A DNA stretch of 64,000 nucleotides from Anaerohalosphaeraceae bacterium (GTDB taxonomy: Bacteria; Planctomycetota; Phycisphaerae; Sedimentisphaerales; Anaerohalosphaeraceae), in assembly GCA_035378985.1 (NCBI GenBank), contig DAOSUR010000008.1, positions 62,001 through 126,000 of the forward strand. Direction: 5' to 3'. The translations under genes were made by a program, and so were the position numbers. The notes under the pieces are model-generated. The model was not told where the DNA came from. It searched no databases and was given only the letters and a program-made list of their open reading frames with translations. Shown here piece by piece: positions 17,925-26,834 of the stretch (position 1 is the stretch's first letter; each line of letters opens with the position of its first letter).

Positions 17925-18782
17925 TTATTTTTCGCAGTAGTCAATCAGACGGCTGATTTCGCTGCGGAGGTCTTTTCGATGAACAATCATATCGATAAAA
18001 CCGTGCTCGAGGAGAAACTCCGAGCGCTGGAACCCCTCAGGCAGTTCGATTTTGATGGTCTGCTGAATGACGCGGGGGCCGGTAAACCCAATCAGCGCCC
18101 CCGGTTCAGCAATAATCACATCGCCGAGCATGGAGAAACTGGCGGCCACACCGCCGGTGGTCGGGTCGGTCAGAAGGGAAATATAGAGACCGCCGGCTTC
18201 ATCAAAGCGGGCCAGAGCGGCGCTGGTCTTGGCCATCTGCTGAAGGGCCACCACTCCTTCATGCATTCGGGCGCCGCCGGAGCAGCTGACCACCACCAGC
18301 GGCAGCTTCTCTTCAATGGCTCGGTCGACAGCCCGGCAGAATTTTTCTCCGACGACCATCCCCATTGAGCCGCCGAGAAAGCTGAAATTCATCGCCGCCA
18401 GCATCACCGGCCGGCCCTTGATGAAAGCTTTGCCGACCAGCATTGCTTCGTGAGCTCGGCTGTCCGTCGGATCCACCCGAAGGCGGTCCTGATATTTCTG
18501 CTGGCCCCAGGTAAACTTGAGCGGGTCGCTGCTGGAAAGGTCCGCCCCCAGTTCCTCAAAGCTTCCTTCGTCCGCCAGCTGAGCAATCCGGGTCGGCCCG
18601 TCAATCCGGAAGTGGTAATTGCACTCCGGACAGACATGGAGGTTTTCCTCCATCGTCTTTCGAAAGAGCATCTGGCTGCATCCGGGACAGGCCAGCCAGA
18701 GCCCCTCCGGCATTTCCTTTCGCGGACGAAGCGAAAAACCGTTCCATCCCTTTTTTTTCTTTTCTTTGGCCATAGCTTTCAT
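17925..18782 (-). CDS. accD: Acetyl-CoA carboxylase carboxyltransferase subunit beta
   Basis: This carboxyltransferase beta subunit makes malonyl-CoA with AccA for fatty-acid synthesis. The N-terminal zinc ribbon has four cysteines (CPGCSQ ... HVCPEC) near residues 30-55, followed by the crotonase-like core with SFLGGSMGMVVGEKF, CSGGARMHEGVVALQQMAK and TDPTTGGVAASF. Length is about 285 aa. I chose the ATG at 18782, which overlaps the rpe stop (ATGA); an ATG at 18794 is also possible. It is the last gene of gap-pgk-rpe-accD. Confidence 0.95.
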   Translation of the reverse strand: MKAMAKEKKKKGWNGFSLRPRKEMPEGLWLACPGCSQMLFRKTMEENLHVCPECNYHFRIDGPTRIAQLADEGSFEELGADLSSSDPLKFTWGQQKYQDRLRVDPTDSRAHEAMLVGKAFIKGRPVMLAAMNFSFLGGSMGMVVGEKFCRAVDRAIEEKLPLVVVSCSGGARMHEGVVALQQMAKTSAALARFDEAGGLYISLLTDPTTGGVAASFSMLGDVIIAEPGALIGFTGPRVIQQTIKIELPEGFQRSEFLLEHGFIDMIVHRKDLRSEISRLIDYCEK

Positions 18783-19462
18783 CGTTTCCCGCATAGTGCA
18801 GCCTGCAGAATGCTTCGGACGGCCTCCGGACGGTTCGGCTCTCCGAAAACGGCCTGGCCGGCCACTAAGGTATCAGCTCCATAACGAACCACAATAGGGG
18901 CAGTCTGGGGATTGATGCCGCCGTCCACTTCTATCCGGACCGCATTCCCGAACTTTTCCCGCAGCGGGATGCATTTTCGGGCCGCCGCATCCATAAACTC
19001 CTGACCGCCGAAGCCCGGTTCTACCGTCATCACCAAAACCATATCACACAGAGGAACCGCATCCAGAATCGCATCAACCGGCGTGCCCGGGTTCAGCGTC
19101 ACCCCGACCGTCACACCCATCCGCCGAAGGTCTTCAATCATCCGAACCGGCTCCCGGACCGTTTCAATATGAAACGTGATATGGTCGGCCCCCGCTTCCA
19201 CAAAACGCGGGGCATACCGCTGCGGGTCGGTAATCATCAGATGAACATCCAAAACCGCCTGAGTGCAGCGGCGAATCCATTTGACTACCGGCGGACCGAT
19301 GGTCAGATTCGGCACAAAATGGCCGTCCATCACATCGATATGCACAATGCGGACCCCGGCATCCGTAACCTGCCGAATTTCAGAGGCAAGATTGGCAAAA
19401 TCGGCGCTCAAAATCGAGGGGACCACCTCGATGGTTCCGGGCTTTGGAAGTCGTCCTGCCAC
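18779..19462 (-). CDS. rpe: Ribulose-phosphate 3-epimerase
   Basis: This TIM-barrel epimerase interconverts ribulose 5-phosphate and xylulose 5-phosphate. It shows PSILSADFANL, VRIVHIDVMDGHFVPNLTIG (metal His and Asp), TVEPGFGGQEFM and IEVDGGINPQTAP. No ATG is close to the fold start. A GTG at 19462 is preceded by TTGGAG with 7-nt spacing, so I use it (227 aa). The gene follows pgk by 71 bp and overlaps accD by 4 bp. Confidence 0.93.
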   Translation of the reverse strand: MAGRLPKPGTIEVVPSILSADFANLASEIRQVTDAGVRIVHIDVMDGHFVPNLTIGPPVVKWIRRCTQAVLDVHLMITDPQRYAPRFVEAGADHITFHIETVREPVRMIEDLRRMGVTVGVTLNPGTPVDAILDAVPLCDMVLVMTVEPGFGGQEFMDAAARKCIPLREKFGNAVRIEVDGGINPQTAPIVVRYGADTLVAGQAVFGEPNRPEAVRSILQAALCGKR

Positions 19463-19533
19463 AGAAACACTCCAAAAAAACCGCCGGTTCCGCCGTTTGT
19501 CGGCGAAACCGGTCGGCTGAAAAAGACTCAAGC

Positions 19534-20775
19534 TTACTTCTCGTCCAGAATCTCCAGACACTTGAACTTCTTGCCCTCGAGAAACTCCAGACTGGCACCG
19601 CCGCCGGTGGAGATATGGCTGACTTGATTTTCCAGTCCCATATTGACAATGGCGCTGGCACTGTCGCCGCCGCCGATGATGCTGCGGGCACCCTGCTTGG
19701 TGGCCTTCGCCACGGCCTCCGCCACGGCCTTGGTGCCGGCGTCAAACGGAGGCATCTCAAAGACCCCCATCGGCCCGTTCCAGACAATCGTCTTAACCCC
19801 CTGGAGCTTGGAGGCAAACAGCGCGCGGGTCTTGGGGCCGATGTCCATCCCCTGCCAGCCGTCTTCAATGTCCCCTTCGACGACTTTATGCTCGGCGCCG
19901 GCCTTGAATTCTTTGGCCACAACCGTATCAACCGGCAGCACCAGTTCACAGCCGACTTTTTTTGCCTCCTTCATCAGAGCATCGGCTTTCTCCACAAAAT
20001 CATCTTCACAAAGACTGTTGCCGACACGCTTGCCGAGTGCTTTAGCAAACGTATAAGCCATCGCCCCGCCGATCAGAATCCGGTCCACCTTTTTCATCAG
20101 ATTCTCAATCACACCAATCTTGTCGGAGACCTTGGCACCGCCCAAAATCGCCGCAAAGGGCCGCTCCGGATTCTGAATGGTTTCGCCCAGATACTTCAGC
20201 TCTTTCTCAATCAGGAAACCAATCACCCGCGGCTTGCCTTCCATCATCATCGGAACCGTGTACATCGAGGCGTTGTCCCGATGCGCCGTCCCGAATGCAT
20301 CATCCACGTACACATCGCCCAGTTCAGCCAATTGACGGGCAAAGTCATCCTTGGCCTTGCGAAGCTGCGGATCTTCTTTGGCGGCCTTGTCCTTGATGAC
20401 TTCTTCTTTATGAAACCGGACATTCTCCAGCAGCATCACATCACCGGGTTTCAGTTTGGCGGCTTTCTCTTTGACTTCGGGGCCGACGCAGTCCTTCGTG
20501 AAAATCACCTCTTTGCCGAGCAGCTCACCGAGCCGTTTGGCCACAGGCGCCAGCGAGTAAGCGGGGTCGTATTCGCCTTCCGGCCGGCCCAGATGGCTCA
20601 TCAGAATCACACTGCCGCCGTTTTTCAGAACGTGCTGAATCGTCGGCAGCGCCCCCTGAATCCGCGCATCGTTGGTAATCTTGCCTGTCTTTTTGTCCAG
20701 CGGGACATTGAAATCCACCCGCATCAGGACCTTTTTGCCTTTTACATTGATATCCGCCACTGTTTTTTTCGCCAT
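19534..20775 (-). CDS. pgk: Phosphoglycerate kinase
   Basis: This glycolytic kinase transfers phosphate from 1,3-bisphosphoglycerate to ADP. It has the RVDFNVPLDKKTGKITND start, MSHLGRPEGEYDP, VDDAFGTAHRDNAS, ILGGAKVSDKIGVIENL and GGGDSASAI near the C-terminus. Length is 413 aa. AAAGGGGAAAACC precedes the ATG. It follows gap by about 110 bp that hold a 16-bp helix, and belongs to the gap-pgk-rpe-accD run. Confidence 0.98.
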   Translation of the reverse strand: MAKKTVADINVKGKKVLMRVDFNVPLDKKTGKITNDARIQGALPTIQHVLKNGGSVILMSHLGRPEGEYDPAYSLAPVAKRLGELLGKEVIFTKDCVGPEVKEKAAKLKPGDVMLLENVRFHKEEVIKDKAAKEDPQLRKAKDDFARQLAELGDVYVDDAFGTAHRDNASMYTVPMMMEGKPRVIGFLIEKELKYLGETIQNPERPFAAILGGAKVSDKIGVIENLMKKVDRILIGGAMAYTFAKALGKRVGNSLCEDDFVEKADALMKEAKKVGCELVLPVDTVVAKEFKAGAEHKVVEGDIEDGWQGMDIGPKTRALFASKLQGVKTIVWNGPMGVFEMPPFDAGTKAVAEAVAKATKQGARSIIGGGDSASAIVNMGLENQVSHISTGGGASLEFLEGKKFKCLEILDEK

Positions 20776-20821
20776 GGTTTTCCCCTTTCCTGAGGATGCT
20801 GTCCATCCTGCCTTGCCTTAT

Positions 20822-20860
20822 CAGACAGAAACCCGCGAACAAGCCGCGGGCTTCCGTCTG
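20822..20860 (-). other. Intercistronic 16-bp RNA helix between gap and pgk
   Basis: The arms at 20822-20837 and 20845-20860 flank a 7-nt loop. In the minus-strand (sense) transcript all 16 pairs form, two of them as G-U wobbles. In the plus strand those two positions become A-C mismatches. There is no U-run after the helix in the sense direction (A6 precedes it), so it does not look like a sense terminator. A mRNA-processing or stability element is my inference. In the plus direction it is followed by T6. Confidence 0.6.
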
Positions 20861-20885
20861 TTTTTTCCGTTCTTACGCCGAGCCG

Positions 20886-21932
20886 TTAAAGACTCTTGGC
20901 CATCTTGACCATCAAATCCACTGTGCGGCAGGAATAACCCCATTCGTTGTCGTACCAGCTGACCAGTTTGAAGAAGTTCTTGTTCAGTTCCACTGAAGCG
21001 CCGGCATCAAAAATCGACGAACGCGGGTCGTGGATAAAGTCGCTGGAAACCACTTCTTCTTCCGTGTAGCCGAGTATGCCCTTCAGATAGGTTTCGCTGG
21101 CCTTCTTCATCGCGGCCTTAATTTCATCCAGCGAGGTTTCCCGAACGGTTCGGAACGTCAGGTCCACAACGGACACCGTGGGCACAGGAATCCGGAACGC
21201 CATTCCGGTCAGTTTGCCCTTGACTTCCGGCAGCACCAGCCCGACGGCCTTGGCAGCACCGGTTGTGGAGGGGATGATGTTCTGAGCCGCCGCTCGTCCG
21301 CCCTTCCAGTCCTTCTTGGAGGGGCCGTCCACGGTTCTCTGCGTAGCTGTATAGGCATGAACCGTGGTCATCAGACCTTCCGCCAGCCCGATGCCTTCCT
21401 TGAGAATCACATACACCACCGGCGCCAGACAGTTGGTTGTGCAGGAGGCGTTCGAAACAATATGGTGCTTGGCAGGGTCATACTTATTATCATTGACTCC
21501 CATCACAATGGTAATGTCCTCACCCTTGGCCGGAGCGGTAATCAGCACTTTCTTGGCACCCGCCGTAATGTGGCCCTGCGCCTTTTCCGCGGCGGTGAAT
21601 AAGCCGGTCGCCTCCACCACCAGCTGAACGCCCATCTGAGCCCAGGGCAGCTCGGCCGGCGTCTTGGCGCTGACGACTTTGATTTCCTTGCCGTTGACAA
21701 TCAGAATGTCGTCGTCGGCCTTGTCCGGCGAGGACTTCTTCGAATCAATCTGGGCGTTGAACTTGCCCTGAATCGAATCAAACTTGAGCAGATACGCCAG
21801 ATTGTCAGCCGGTACAATATCCCCGACAGCCACCACATCAAACGTTGACCCCAGCAGGTTCTGCTCCACCAAAGCCCGAAAAACAAGCCGGCCAATCCGG
21901 CCAAATCCGTTAATCGCTACCTTTATCGCCAT
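20886..21932 (-). CDS. gap: Glyceraldehyde-3-phosphate dehydrogenase
   Basis: This glycolytic dehydrogenase converts glyceraldehyde 3-phosphate to 1,3-bisphosphoglycerate with NAD. The Rossmann start is MAIKVAINGFGRIGRLVFRA, the catalytic Cys is in SNASCTTNCLAPV near residue 158, and HAYTATQRTVDGPSKKDW follows. WYDNEWGYSCR lies at the C-terminus. The ATG at 21932 has AGGAGACTTTCG upstream, so longer N-terminal forms are rejected. Length is 348 aa. It is the likely first gene of the glycolytic run. Confidence 0.97.
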   Translation of the reverse strand: MAIKVAINGFGRIGRLVFRALVEQNLLGSTFDVVAVGDIVPADNLAYLLKFDSIQGKFNAQIDSKKSSPDKADDDILIVNGKEIKVVSAKTPAELPWAQMGVQLVVEATGLFTAAEKAQGHITAGAKKVLITAPAKGEDITIVMGVNDNKYDPAKHHIVSNASCTTNCLAPVVYVILKEGIGLAEGLMTTVHAYTATQRTVDGPSKKDWKGGRAAAQNIIPSTTGAAKAVGLVLPEVKGKLTGMAFRIPVPTVSVVDLTFRTVRETSLDEIKAAMKKASETYLKGILGYTEEEVVSSDFIHDPRSSIFDAGASVELNKNFFKLVSWYDNEWGYSCRTVDLMVKMAKSL

Positions 21933-22072
21933 CGAAAGTCTCCTATTTAAAGTTAGGATTTGTTTTTGACACCCTGTTTGGCGCAGGGAACAACCGACAA
22001 AGCCGGTACTGTAGGATTTGCCGGACCATTTGTCAAGAAACAAATTCCGGCAAAACATATAATAGATATACC

Positions 22073-23500
22073 CTATTTGGAAAGAGTTATTTTTAGAATT
22101 CGTGCCGTTTGCGGACCGATTTTGGCCTCTTCAGAGATTCGGATTGGGACAACCCAAAGGATTTTTCGAGAATCTTCCACAACAAAAACCCCTTTTCTCA
22201 GGGTGGAATCGACTTTGGAGAGTGTCAGGAATTTGCCGACCCTTTTGGATTGACTCATTCCCAAAGGCACAAAGCGGTCCCCCGGCTTCCGCAGCCGAAC
22301 CCGAATAGGTCCCGTAATCCTGTCGGCATCAAAATATTCAATCCAGCTGCCTGGTCCTTTAAGAACGGTTCGCTCCCTCAACCCTCCTTCCAAAAGCTCC
22401 GCCGTAATCCGCCAGGGGCCGAATTGACAGCTCTGTCCGGGATGGAGAATCACCGGTTCACGGACATCCGCCTCGTCTGCCTGCGGCAGGCGTCGAAGAA
22501 CTATCGCTGTTTCACTTGTGCAGCACTCAATCCCATCCGGCAGATGAAAACACCTCCGCACCGGCTGATATACACTCTCAAACAGCTGTTGATAATGTCG
22601 GCCGCTATAATCGCGAAGCCCTGCATTCAAACGCTCCAGACAGTCCCGGAAAATCTCTCCCAAAACAACCGGACTGATGTCCTGCAGGGCCGTGCGGTTC
22701 AGCTTCAGCAAACCATCCGGCTCAACCGATACGGCGCTGACAAAACCGGCTTGGACCTGCGGCTCGATTTTCTCAAACAGCCGCCGACAGCTTTCCGCCA
22801 GCCGCAGCAAATCTGCCTCAAGATTGCCCCCGGCGGTTTGACAAAGTCGAGGCAGCAGGATATGCCGAATCCGATTGCGGGCGAACCGAAGGTCGGCGTT
22901 GGTTGCATCCTCCCGCCAAACAATGTTTCTTTCTCGACAATACGCAAGAATCTGACAGCGGCTGACAGCCAGCATCGGACGGATAAAACGAACCCCCTCC
23001 AGAACCGACGAAGGCCGAATGCCGCACAACCCCCGGAAACCGGTCCCGCGAAGCAGGCGAAAAATGAGCGTTTCAATCAGGTCATCCTGCTGATGAGCCG
23101 CCGCCGCCGCATCCGCTTTCCAGTCGCGGGCCATTTGGGCCAGAGCCCGAAGCCGAAGCAATCGAGCGGCTGTCTCAATCGAAAGGCGGTTCTGCCGGGC
23201 ATACGCAGCGGCATCAACAGAACAGGAAAAAAACGGCAGGCCTCGGGCAGACGCCTGTTCCTGAACAAATCGGCAGTCTGCCTCTGACTCCGCCCCGCGA
23301 AGCTGGTGATTGACATGGCCGACGGCTAATTCTGCATCGATGACCCCGCCTTGCTTCAGACGCACAAGCACCTCGAGCATCGCCATCGAGTCAATCCCGC
23401 CGGAGACAGCCAGCAGCAGCCGGCTCCCGGGCGAAAGCAAACCGCACCGACTCATCCATTCGGCAACCGCATTTTCCAGGTGTACCGCCGAAAAGTCCAT
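22073..23500 (-). CDS. tilS: tRNA(Ile)-lysidine synthase
   Basis: TilS modifies C34 of the AUA-reading tRNA-Ile with lysine, using ATP. The PP-loop AVSGGIDSMAMLEVL is near residue 28. VGHVNHQLRG, AAHQQDDLIETLIFRLLRGTG and the middle EDATNADLRFARNRIRH block are diagnostic. The C-terminal part (IRVRLRKPGDRFVPLGM) matches the TilS C-terminal domain. Length is 475 aa. It starts 4 bp after the endonuclease-like lipoprotein gene and is likely co-transcribed with it. Confidence 0.95.
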   Translation of the reverse strand: MDFSAVHLENAVAEWMSRCGLLSPGSRLLLAVSGGIDSMAMLEVLVRLKQGGVIDAELAVGHVNHQLRGAESEADCRFVQEQASARGLPFFSCSVDAAAYARQNRLSIETAARLLRLRALAQMARDWKADAAAAAHQQDDLIETLIFRLLRGTGFRGLCGIRPSSVLEGVRFIRPMLAVSRCQILAYCRERNIVWREDATNADLRFARNRIRHILLPRLCQTAGGNLEADLLRLAESCRRLFEKIEPQVQAGFVSAVSVEPDGLLKLNRTALQDISPVVLGEIFRDCLERLNAGLRDYSGRHYQQLFESVYQPVRRCFHLPDGIECCTSETAIVLRRLPQADEADVREPVILHPGQSCQFGPWRITAELLEGGLRERTVLKGPGSWIEYFDADRITGPIRVRLRKPGDRFVPLGMSQSKRVGKFLTLSKVDSTLRKGVFVVEDSRKILWVVPIRISEEAKIGPQTARILKITLSK

Positions 23501-23504
23501 AAAG

Positions 23505-24410
23505 TCAGTTCACTTCTGCAGACTTCGGGGGCCATTGTATCACCGCCCAAACCGGAAAATGGTCGGACGGATAGTGCCCCTCAAATGTCCGCTGGTCAAT
23601 CTCGGCCTGAAGTACGGAAAGGCCCTGCGGAAGGAGAATGTGATCGATTTTGGCCGTATTCAACCGCCGCCCGAAATCGTGCCACGTCCCGACAGGCTGA
23701 CGGTCCGGAAAGAGTGTCTGCCAGGCATCCCTCAGAGCCGGCCCCTGTTCAGAAAGAAGCGGCTCCAGGGCCGGATTCAGCAAGTCCATATTAAAATCAC
23801 CCAGTACAATCACCGCAGAACCCGCCGGCAAAGACATTATCTTTTCTGCCAGCAGCTGAATACTTTTTTCGCGGGAACTCTGGGACTGATGGTCCAGATG
23901 AACATTATAAATCCACAGCGGCCGGCGGCTCGTCCGCTCCCGCAGACAAATCCAGGTGCAGATGCGGGGAATCTGATTGCCCCAGTGTTTGGAACCGGGG
24001 ATGTCGGGAGTATCCGAAAACCAAAATGTGCCGGTATCCAGCCGTTCAAAACGGTCTTTGCGGTAAAAAATCGGACAGGATTCGCCCGCCCGTTTCCCAT
24101 CATCCCGGCAGACGAATACATAGTCATAAGCAGGCAGGGCTCGCCCGATTTGCTCAACCTGAAAATCCAGAGCCTCCTGAAGAGCCAGCACATCCGCCCC
24201 ATACTCCGCCAGCAGCGTAAAAACCGACTCCCTGCGGCGGTCCCAGCGGTTAGGGCCGTCCTCCGCCGTGCCGTAGCGGATATTGAACGTGACTGCCTTG
24301 AGCGTTTCGGACTGAATCGCTCCTGAAGCCGCCTTCTCCGTCTTCTGTGAACTTTTCTGGCAACCGAAAAAGGCCGCCGTAATGAGTCCGCACCACAGCA
24401 AAATTCGCAT
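23505..24410 (-). CDS. Endonuclease/exonuclease/phosphatase family lipoprotein
   Basis: This is a probable lipoprotein of the EEP (DNase I-like) superfamily, about 302 aa. The start MRILLWCGLITAAFFGC gives a lipobox ending AAFFGC with the modified Cys at 17; an ATG at 24410 follows GGGGAA. Catalytic elements are present: AVTFNIRYG, LALQEALDF (metal Glu), YNVHLDHQS, VIVLGDFNMD and a terminal YPSDHFPVWAVI with Asp-His. Known relatives cleave phosphodiester or phosphomonoester bonds of DNA, lipids or nucleotides; the substrate cannot be read here. Confidence 0.85.
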   Translation of the reverse strand: MRILLWCGLITAAFFGCQKSSQKTEKAASGAIQSETLKAVTFNIRYGTAEDGPNRWDRRRESVFTLLAEYGADVLALQEALDFQVEQIGRALPAYDYVFVCRDDGKRAGESCPIFYRKDRFERLDTGTFWFSDTPDIPGSKHWGNQIPRICTWICLRERTSRRPLWIYNVHLDHQSQSSREKSIQLLAEKIMSLPAGSAVIVLGDFNMDLLNPALEPLLSEQGPALRDAWQTLFPDRQPVGTWHDFGRRLNTAKIDHILLPQGLSVLQAEIDQRTFEGHYPSDHFPVWAVIQWPPKSAEVN

Positions 24411-24440
24411 TATGTTCCCCTTCGCTGCCTGTCGATTCAA

Positions 24441-24473
24441 TAAAAAAGGGCCTGCCCATCCCTGAACAGACCC
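24441..24473 (-). terminator. Rho-independent terminator downstream of the TPR-like lipoprotein gene
   Basis: On the minus strand GGGTCTG and CAGGCCC pair over 7 bp (one G-U) around a 12-nt loop and are followed by T6. It ends the lipoprotein transcript before the nuclease gene. Confidence 0.7.
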
Positions 24474-24501
24474 GTAAGGTTCCGAAAAGATTTCGACGCA
24501 G

Positions 24502-25305
24502 CTAATCTCCCTGAATTTTCACGTCCGGCGCGGGAGCTGGTGTCGGAGTGGATAATTGCTGGATTCGTTCCATCGCATATTCGGTATTGTTCACATACAT
24601 CGATTCCTTCTCCACGGCCAGTTTATACAGGGCCAGGGCGTCGGCCCGCATCCGAAGCCGGCGGTCCAGCACATAGGCCGCCCGGAATCGAGCCGGATAA
24701 CGTGTATCCGGATTCCACTGGAATGTCCGCTGATAAAGCACGGCAGCCAGCTCATAATTCTTCAGATATTCGTAAATCCGGGCTGCCCGATAGGCCGCAT
24801 CATCAATCTTGTCGCTGGTCGGATACTCTGTTATCAGCTGGTTAAACAGCTGCAGGGCCTGCCGCAGAATCGCCTCATTGGCGACAATAATCAGACCGCC
24901 GGAGCGATGATACAGACTCATTCCCTGTTCATACAGTTTATCCGCTTCAGGAATGGATTCGGAGGCCGACAGATTTTCCGGCAGCCATTCGCCCGGCATC
25001 AGATAACTGTAGCGGACCGCCTGGTCGAAGGTCTTCAGTTCCGTGCGTGCCCAGCGAAGCTTGGTGGCATTGCCGGTCGATTCATAGTAAGCAATCAAAT
25101 CCAGCAGCGATTTTTTGTATCCTTCTCGAGCAGCCGCCAACTGTTCCACATAATCCACTTCCCGGGCATCCGGCACCAGAATCCCCTTCTGAATTCGTGC
25201 CAGTTCGCTGTCGGTCAGATGCGCATCTGTTACACGCGGGTTGCTGCAGCCGCCTATCAGAACAGCCGCTGCCATTGCAAGTGCCGCCCATCCCATCGTT
25301 TTCAT
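24502..25305 (-). CDS. Outer-membrane-type lipoprotein with TPR-like helical repeats
   Basis: This is a lipoprotein of about 267 aa; the start MKTMGWAALAMAAAVLIGGC gives a clear lipobox (LIGGC) and follows GAAAGGAAC. The mature part is helical, with repeats like those of BamD/YfiO-type TPR proteins: ILRQALQLFNQLITEYPTSD, AAYRAARIYEYLKNYELAA and ALALYKLAVEKES. A Pro-rich tail (TPTPAPAPD) ends the protein. The repeats suggest a protein-binding scaffold in the envelope. I do not recognise a specific family, and a role in outer membrane assembly is only a possibility. Confidence 0.75.
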   Translation of the reverse strand: MKTMGWAALAMAAAVLIGGCSNPRVTDAHLTDSELARIQKGILVPDAREVDYVEQLAAAREGYKKSLLDLIAYYESTGNATKLRWARTELKTFDQAVRYSYLMPGEWLPENLSASESIPEADKLYEQGMSLYHRSGGLIIVANEAILRQALQLFNQLITEYPTSDKIDDAAYRAARIYEYLKNYELAAVLYQRTFQWNPDTRYPARFRAAYVLDRRLRMRADALALYKLAVEKESMYVNNTEYAMERIQQLSTPTPAPAPDVKIQGD

Positions 25306-25401
25306 AGTTGTTCCTTTCGAACCTATTTTCGCCGTTTTTATTTCTTTTCTTACCATACCATGTTCGAACCGATTGTCAAGAAAATCAGCCCCTTTCGCCT
25401 T

Positions 25402-26163
25402 TTACCACTGGGCTTCAATATAAGGCCCGATCGGCCCTTCGGGCTTCGGCTTGGGTCTGGAATTGATAATGGCCTCGGCAAGCGGCAAATCGCTTTTGCG
25501 GGTAATCTTCAAATTCGTAAAGTCCGTTTCGACGATGTGGACTTTGTGGCCGAGGGCCTCGACAAGTTGGGCATCGTCCGTAATCTTCATCTTGCCTAGA
25601 TTGCCTATTTTTGCATAGGCATCTCGCAGCAGTTTGGCATCAAAGACCTGCGGTGTCTGGGCCTCATAGAGATTCTCCCGGTCAATCGTCTCCGAAACGG
25701 TCCCTTTTTGAACCCGTTTGAGGGTTCCATTGACCGGACAGGCGAGGATGGCCGCTCCTGTCTGGGCGGCTTTCTGAAAAACAGCATCCACCCAATCTGC
25801 CGTCAGACAGCATCGAACGGCATCATGAACAGCAATCAAGTCAATATCCAGACGAATTTTTTCCAGAGCTTTGGCAACCGTCTCAAAACGCTCCGCACCG
25901 CCGAAGCAAAGCTTCACCCCGTTAAAAGCCAGGGTAGAGCCCCATTTGACCGTCACCAGTTCTTCATCTTCCTTCGAAATGGCCATAAGAATCTGTTTGA
26001 CTTCATCGCGATTGGCAAAAAATTCGATGCTGCGTAAAAACGCCGCCCGCCCCGCCACTTCTACAAAGGGTTTCTTACGGTCGCCTCCAAAACGGGCACT
26101 GGCTCCGGCCGCACAGATAATCACAGCAACTGTTTTCCCCAAAGGTTTCTTCTCCGCATCCAT
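25402..26163 (-). CDS. ispD: 2-C-methyl-D-erythritol 4-phosphate cytidylyltransferase
   Basis: IspD transfers CMP from CTP to methylerythritol phosphate in the MEP pathway. The nucleotide-binding loop is VIICAAGASARFGGDRKKPF, AVHDAVRCCLTADW lies near residue 120, and EAQTPQVFDAKLL and ITDDAQLVEALGHKV follow. The ATG at 26163 has GAGGAAG upstream; a start at 26211 would overlap cobO by 26 bp. Length is about 253 aa. It is 22 bp after cobO and may share its transcript. Confidence 0.94.
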   Translation of the reverse strand: MDAEKKPLGKTVAVIICAAGASARFGGDRKKPFVEVAGRAAFLRSIEFFANRDEVKQILMAISKEDEELVTVKWGSTLAFNGVKLCFGGAERFETVAKALEKIRLDIDLIAVHDAVRCCLTADWVDAVFQKAAQTGAAILACPVNGTLKRVQKGTVSETIDRENLYEAQTPQVFDAKLLRDAYAKIGNLGKMKITDDAQLVEALGHKVHIVETDFTNLKITRKSDLPLAEAIINSRPKPKPEGPIGPYIEAQW

Positions 26164-26185
26164 CGGGCTGCTTCCTCTTGCGTCT

Positions 26186-26725
26186 CTAATATTCAATTCC
26201 TCTTCGGGCACTGATGCCTCTTTCGAAAGGATGCTTGACGGATTTCATCTCCGTCACCAGGTCCGCCATATCCATCAGTTCCTGTGTGGCACCGCGTCCG
26301 GTCAAAACCAATTCGACACAGGGGTCTCGATAGGCAAACAGCTGACGGATATCATCCATCGAAGCCAGTCCTTTGGACAGACAAAAAACAATCTCATCCA
26401 AAATGATCAAATCATAATACCGCTCATGAGCGGCCGTCTGAATTTTCTTCAGGGCCTTGCCGACGGCCGTCCGGATTCGTTCAATGGCTTTCTGGTCCCC
26501 CATCGACTCAAACATATCCCAGGGTTCATCCAGCGACAGCAGCGTGATATTCCCGATATTTTGAAGACCGGTTCGTTCACCAAGATTCAGGGAAGAGGGC
26601 TTGAGGAATTGGTAAATCAGAACTCGTCCGCCGTGGCCCGCCGTCCGCAAGGCCAGACCGAGGGCGGCGGTCGTTTTGCCCTTCCCATCACCGGTGTAAA
26701 TCTGCACAAGTCCTTTCTCGAGCAT
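26186..26725 (-). CDS. cobO: Corrinoid adenosyltransferase (CobO/BtuR type)
   Basis: This ATP:cob(I)alamin adenosyltransferase makes adenosylcobalamin. The P-loop is YTGDGKGKTTAALGLALRTAG near residue 13, and DLIILDEIVFCLSKGL and LVLTGRGATQELMDMADLV are CobO signatures. Length is about 179 aa. The ATG at 26725 is chosen; an in-frame TTG lies 9 bp further up and neither has a strong ribosome binding site. The window has no other corrinoid synthesis gene, so a salvage role is likely (inference). Confidence 0.94.
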   Translation of the reverse strand: MLEKGLVQIYTGDGKGKTTAALGLALRTAGHGGRVLIYQFLKPSSLNLGERTGLQNIGNITLLSLDEPWDMFESMGDQKAIERIRTAVGKALKKIQTAAHERYYDLIILDEIVFCLSKGLASMDDIRQLFAYRDPCVELVLTGRGATQELMDMADLVTEMKSVKHPFERGISARRGIEY

Positions 26726-26763
26726 AGGGGTCAATCATAGGTCTGACAGGGCGAGAAGAAAAG

Positions 26764-26796
26764 AAAAAAAACGCCTGTCGGCTGCTGACAGGCGTT
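26764..26796 (-). terminator. Rho-independent terminator after the PilZ gene
   Basis: A perfect 9-bp stem ACGCCTGTC / GACAGGCGT with a 7-nt loop is followed on the minus strand by a T-rich run. It separates the PilZ gene from cobO. Confidence 0.85.
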
Positions 26797-26834
26797 CGAA
26801 ATCTCCGGAAAAATATGCTGGTATTGTTCAGCCG

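Noticed and set aside
19444..20793. 449-residue open frame opposite pgk
   Set aside because: Antisense to a clear phosphoglycerate kinase; long only because of codon composition.
22109..23287. 392-residue open frame opposite tilS
   Set aside because: It is antisense to an unambiguous tilS and its translation is low in recognisable structure; high GC makes antisense frames long.
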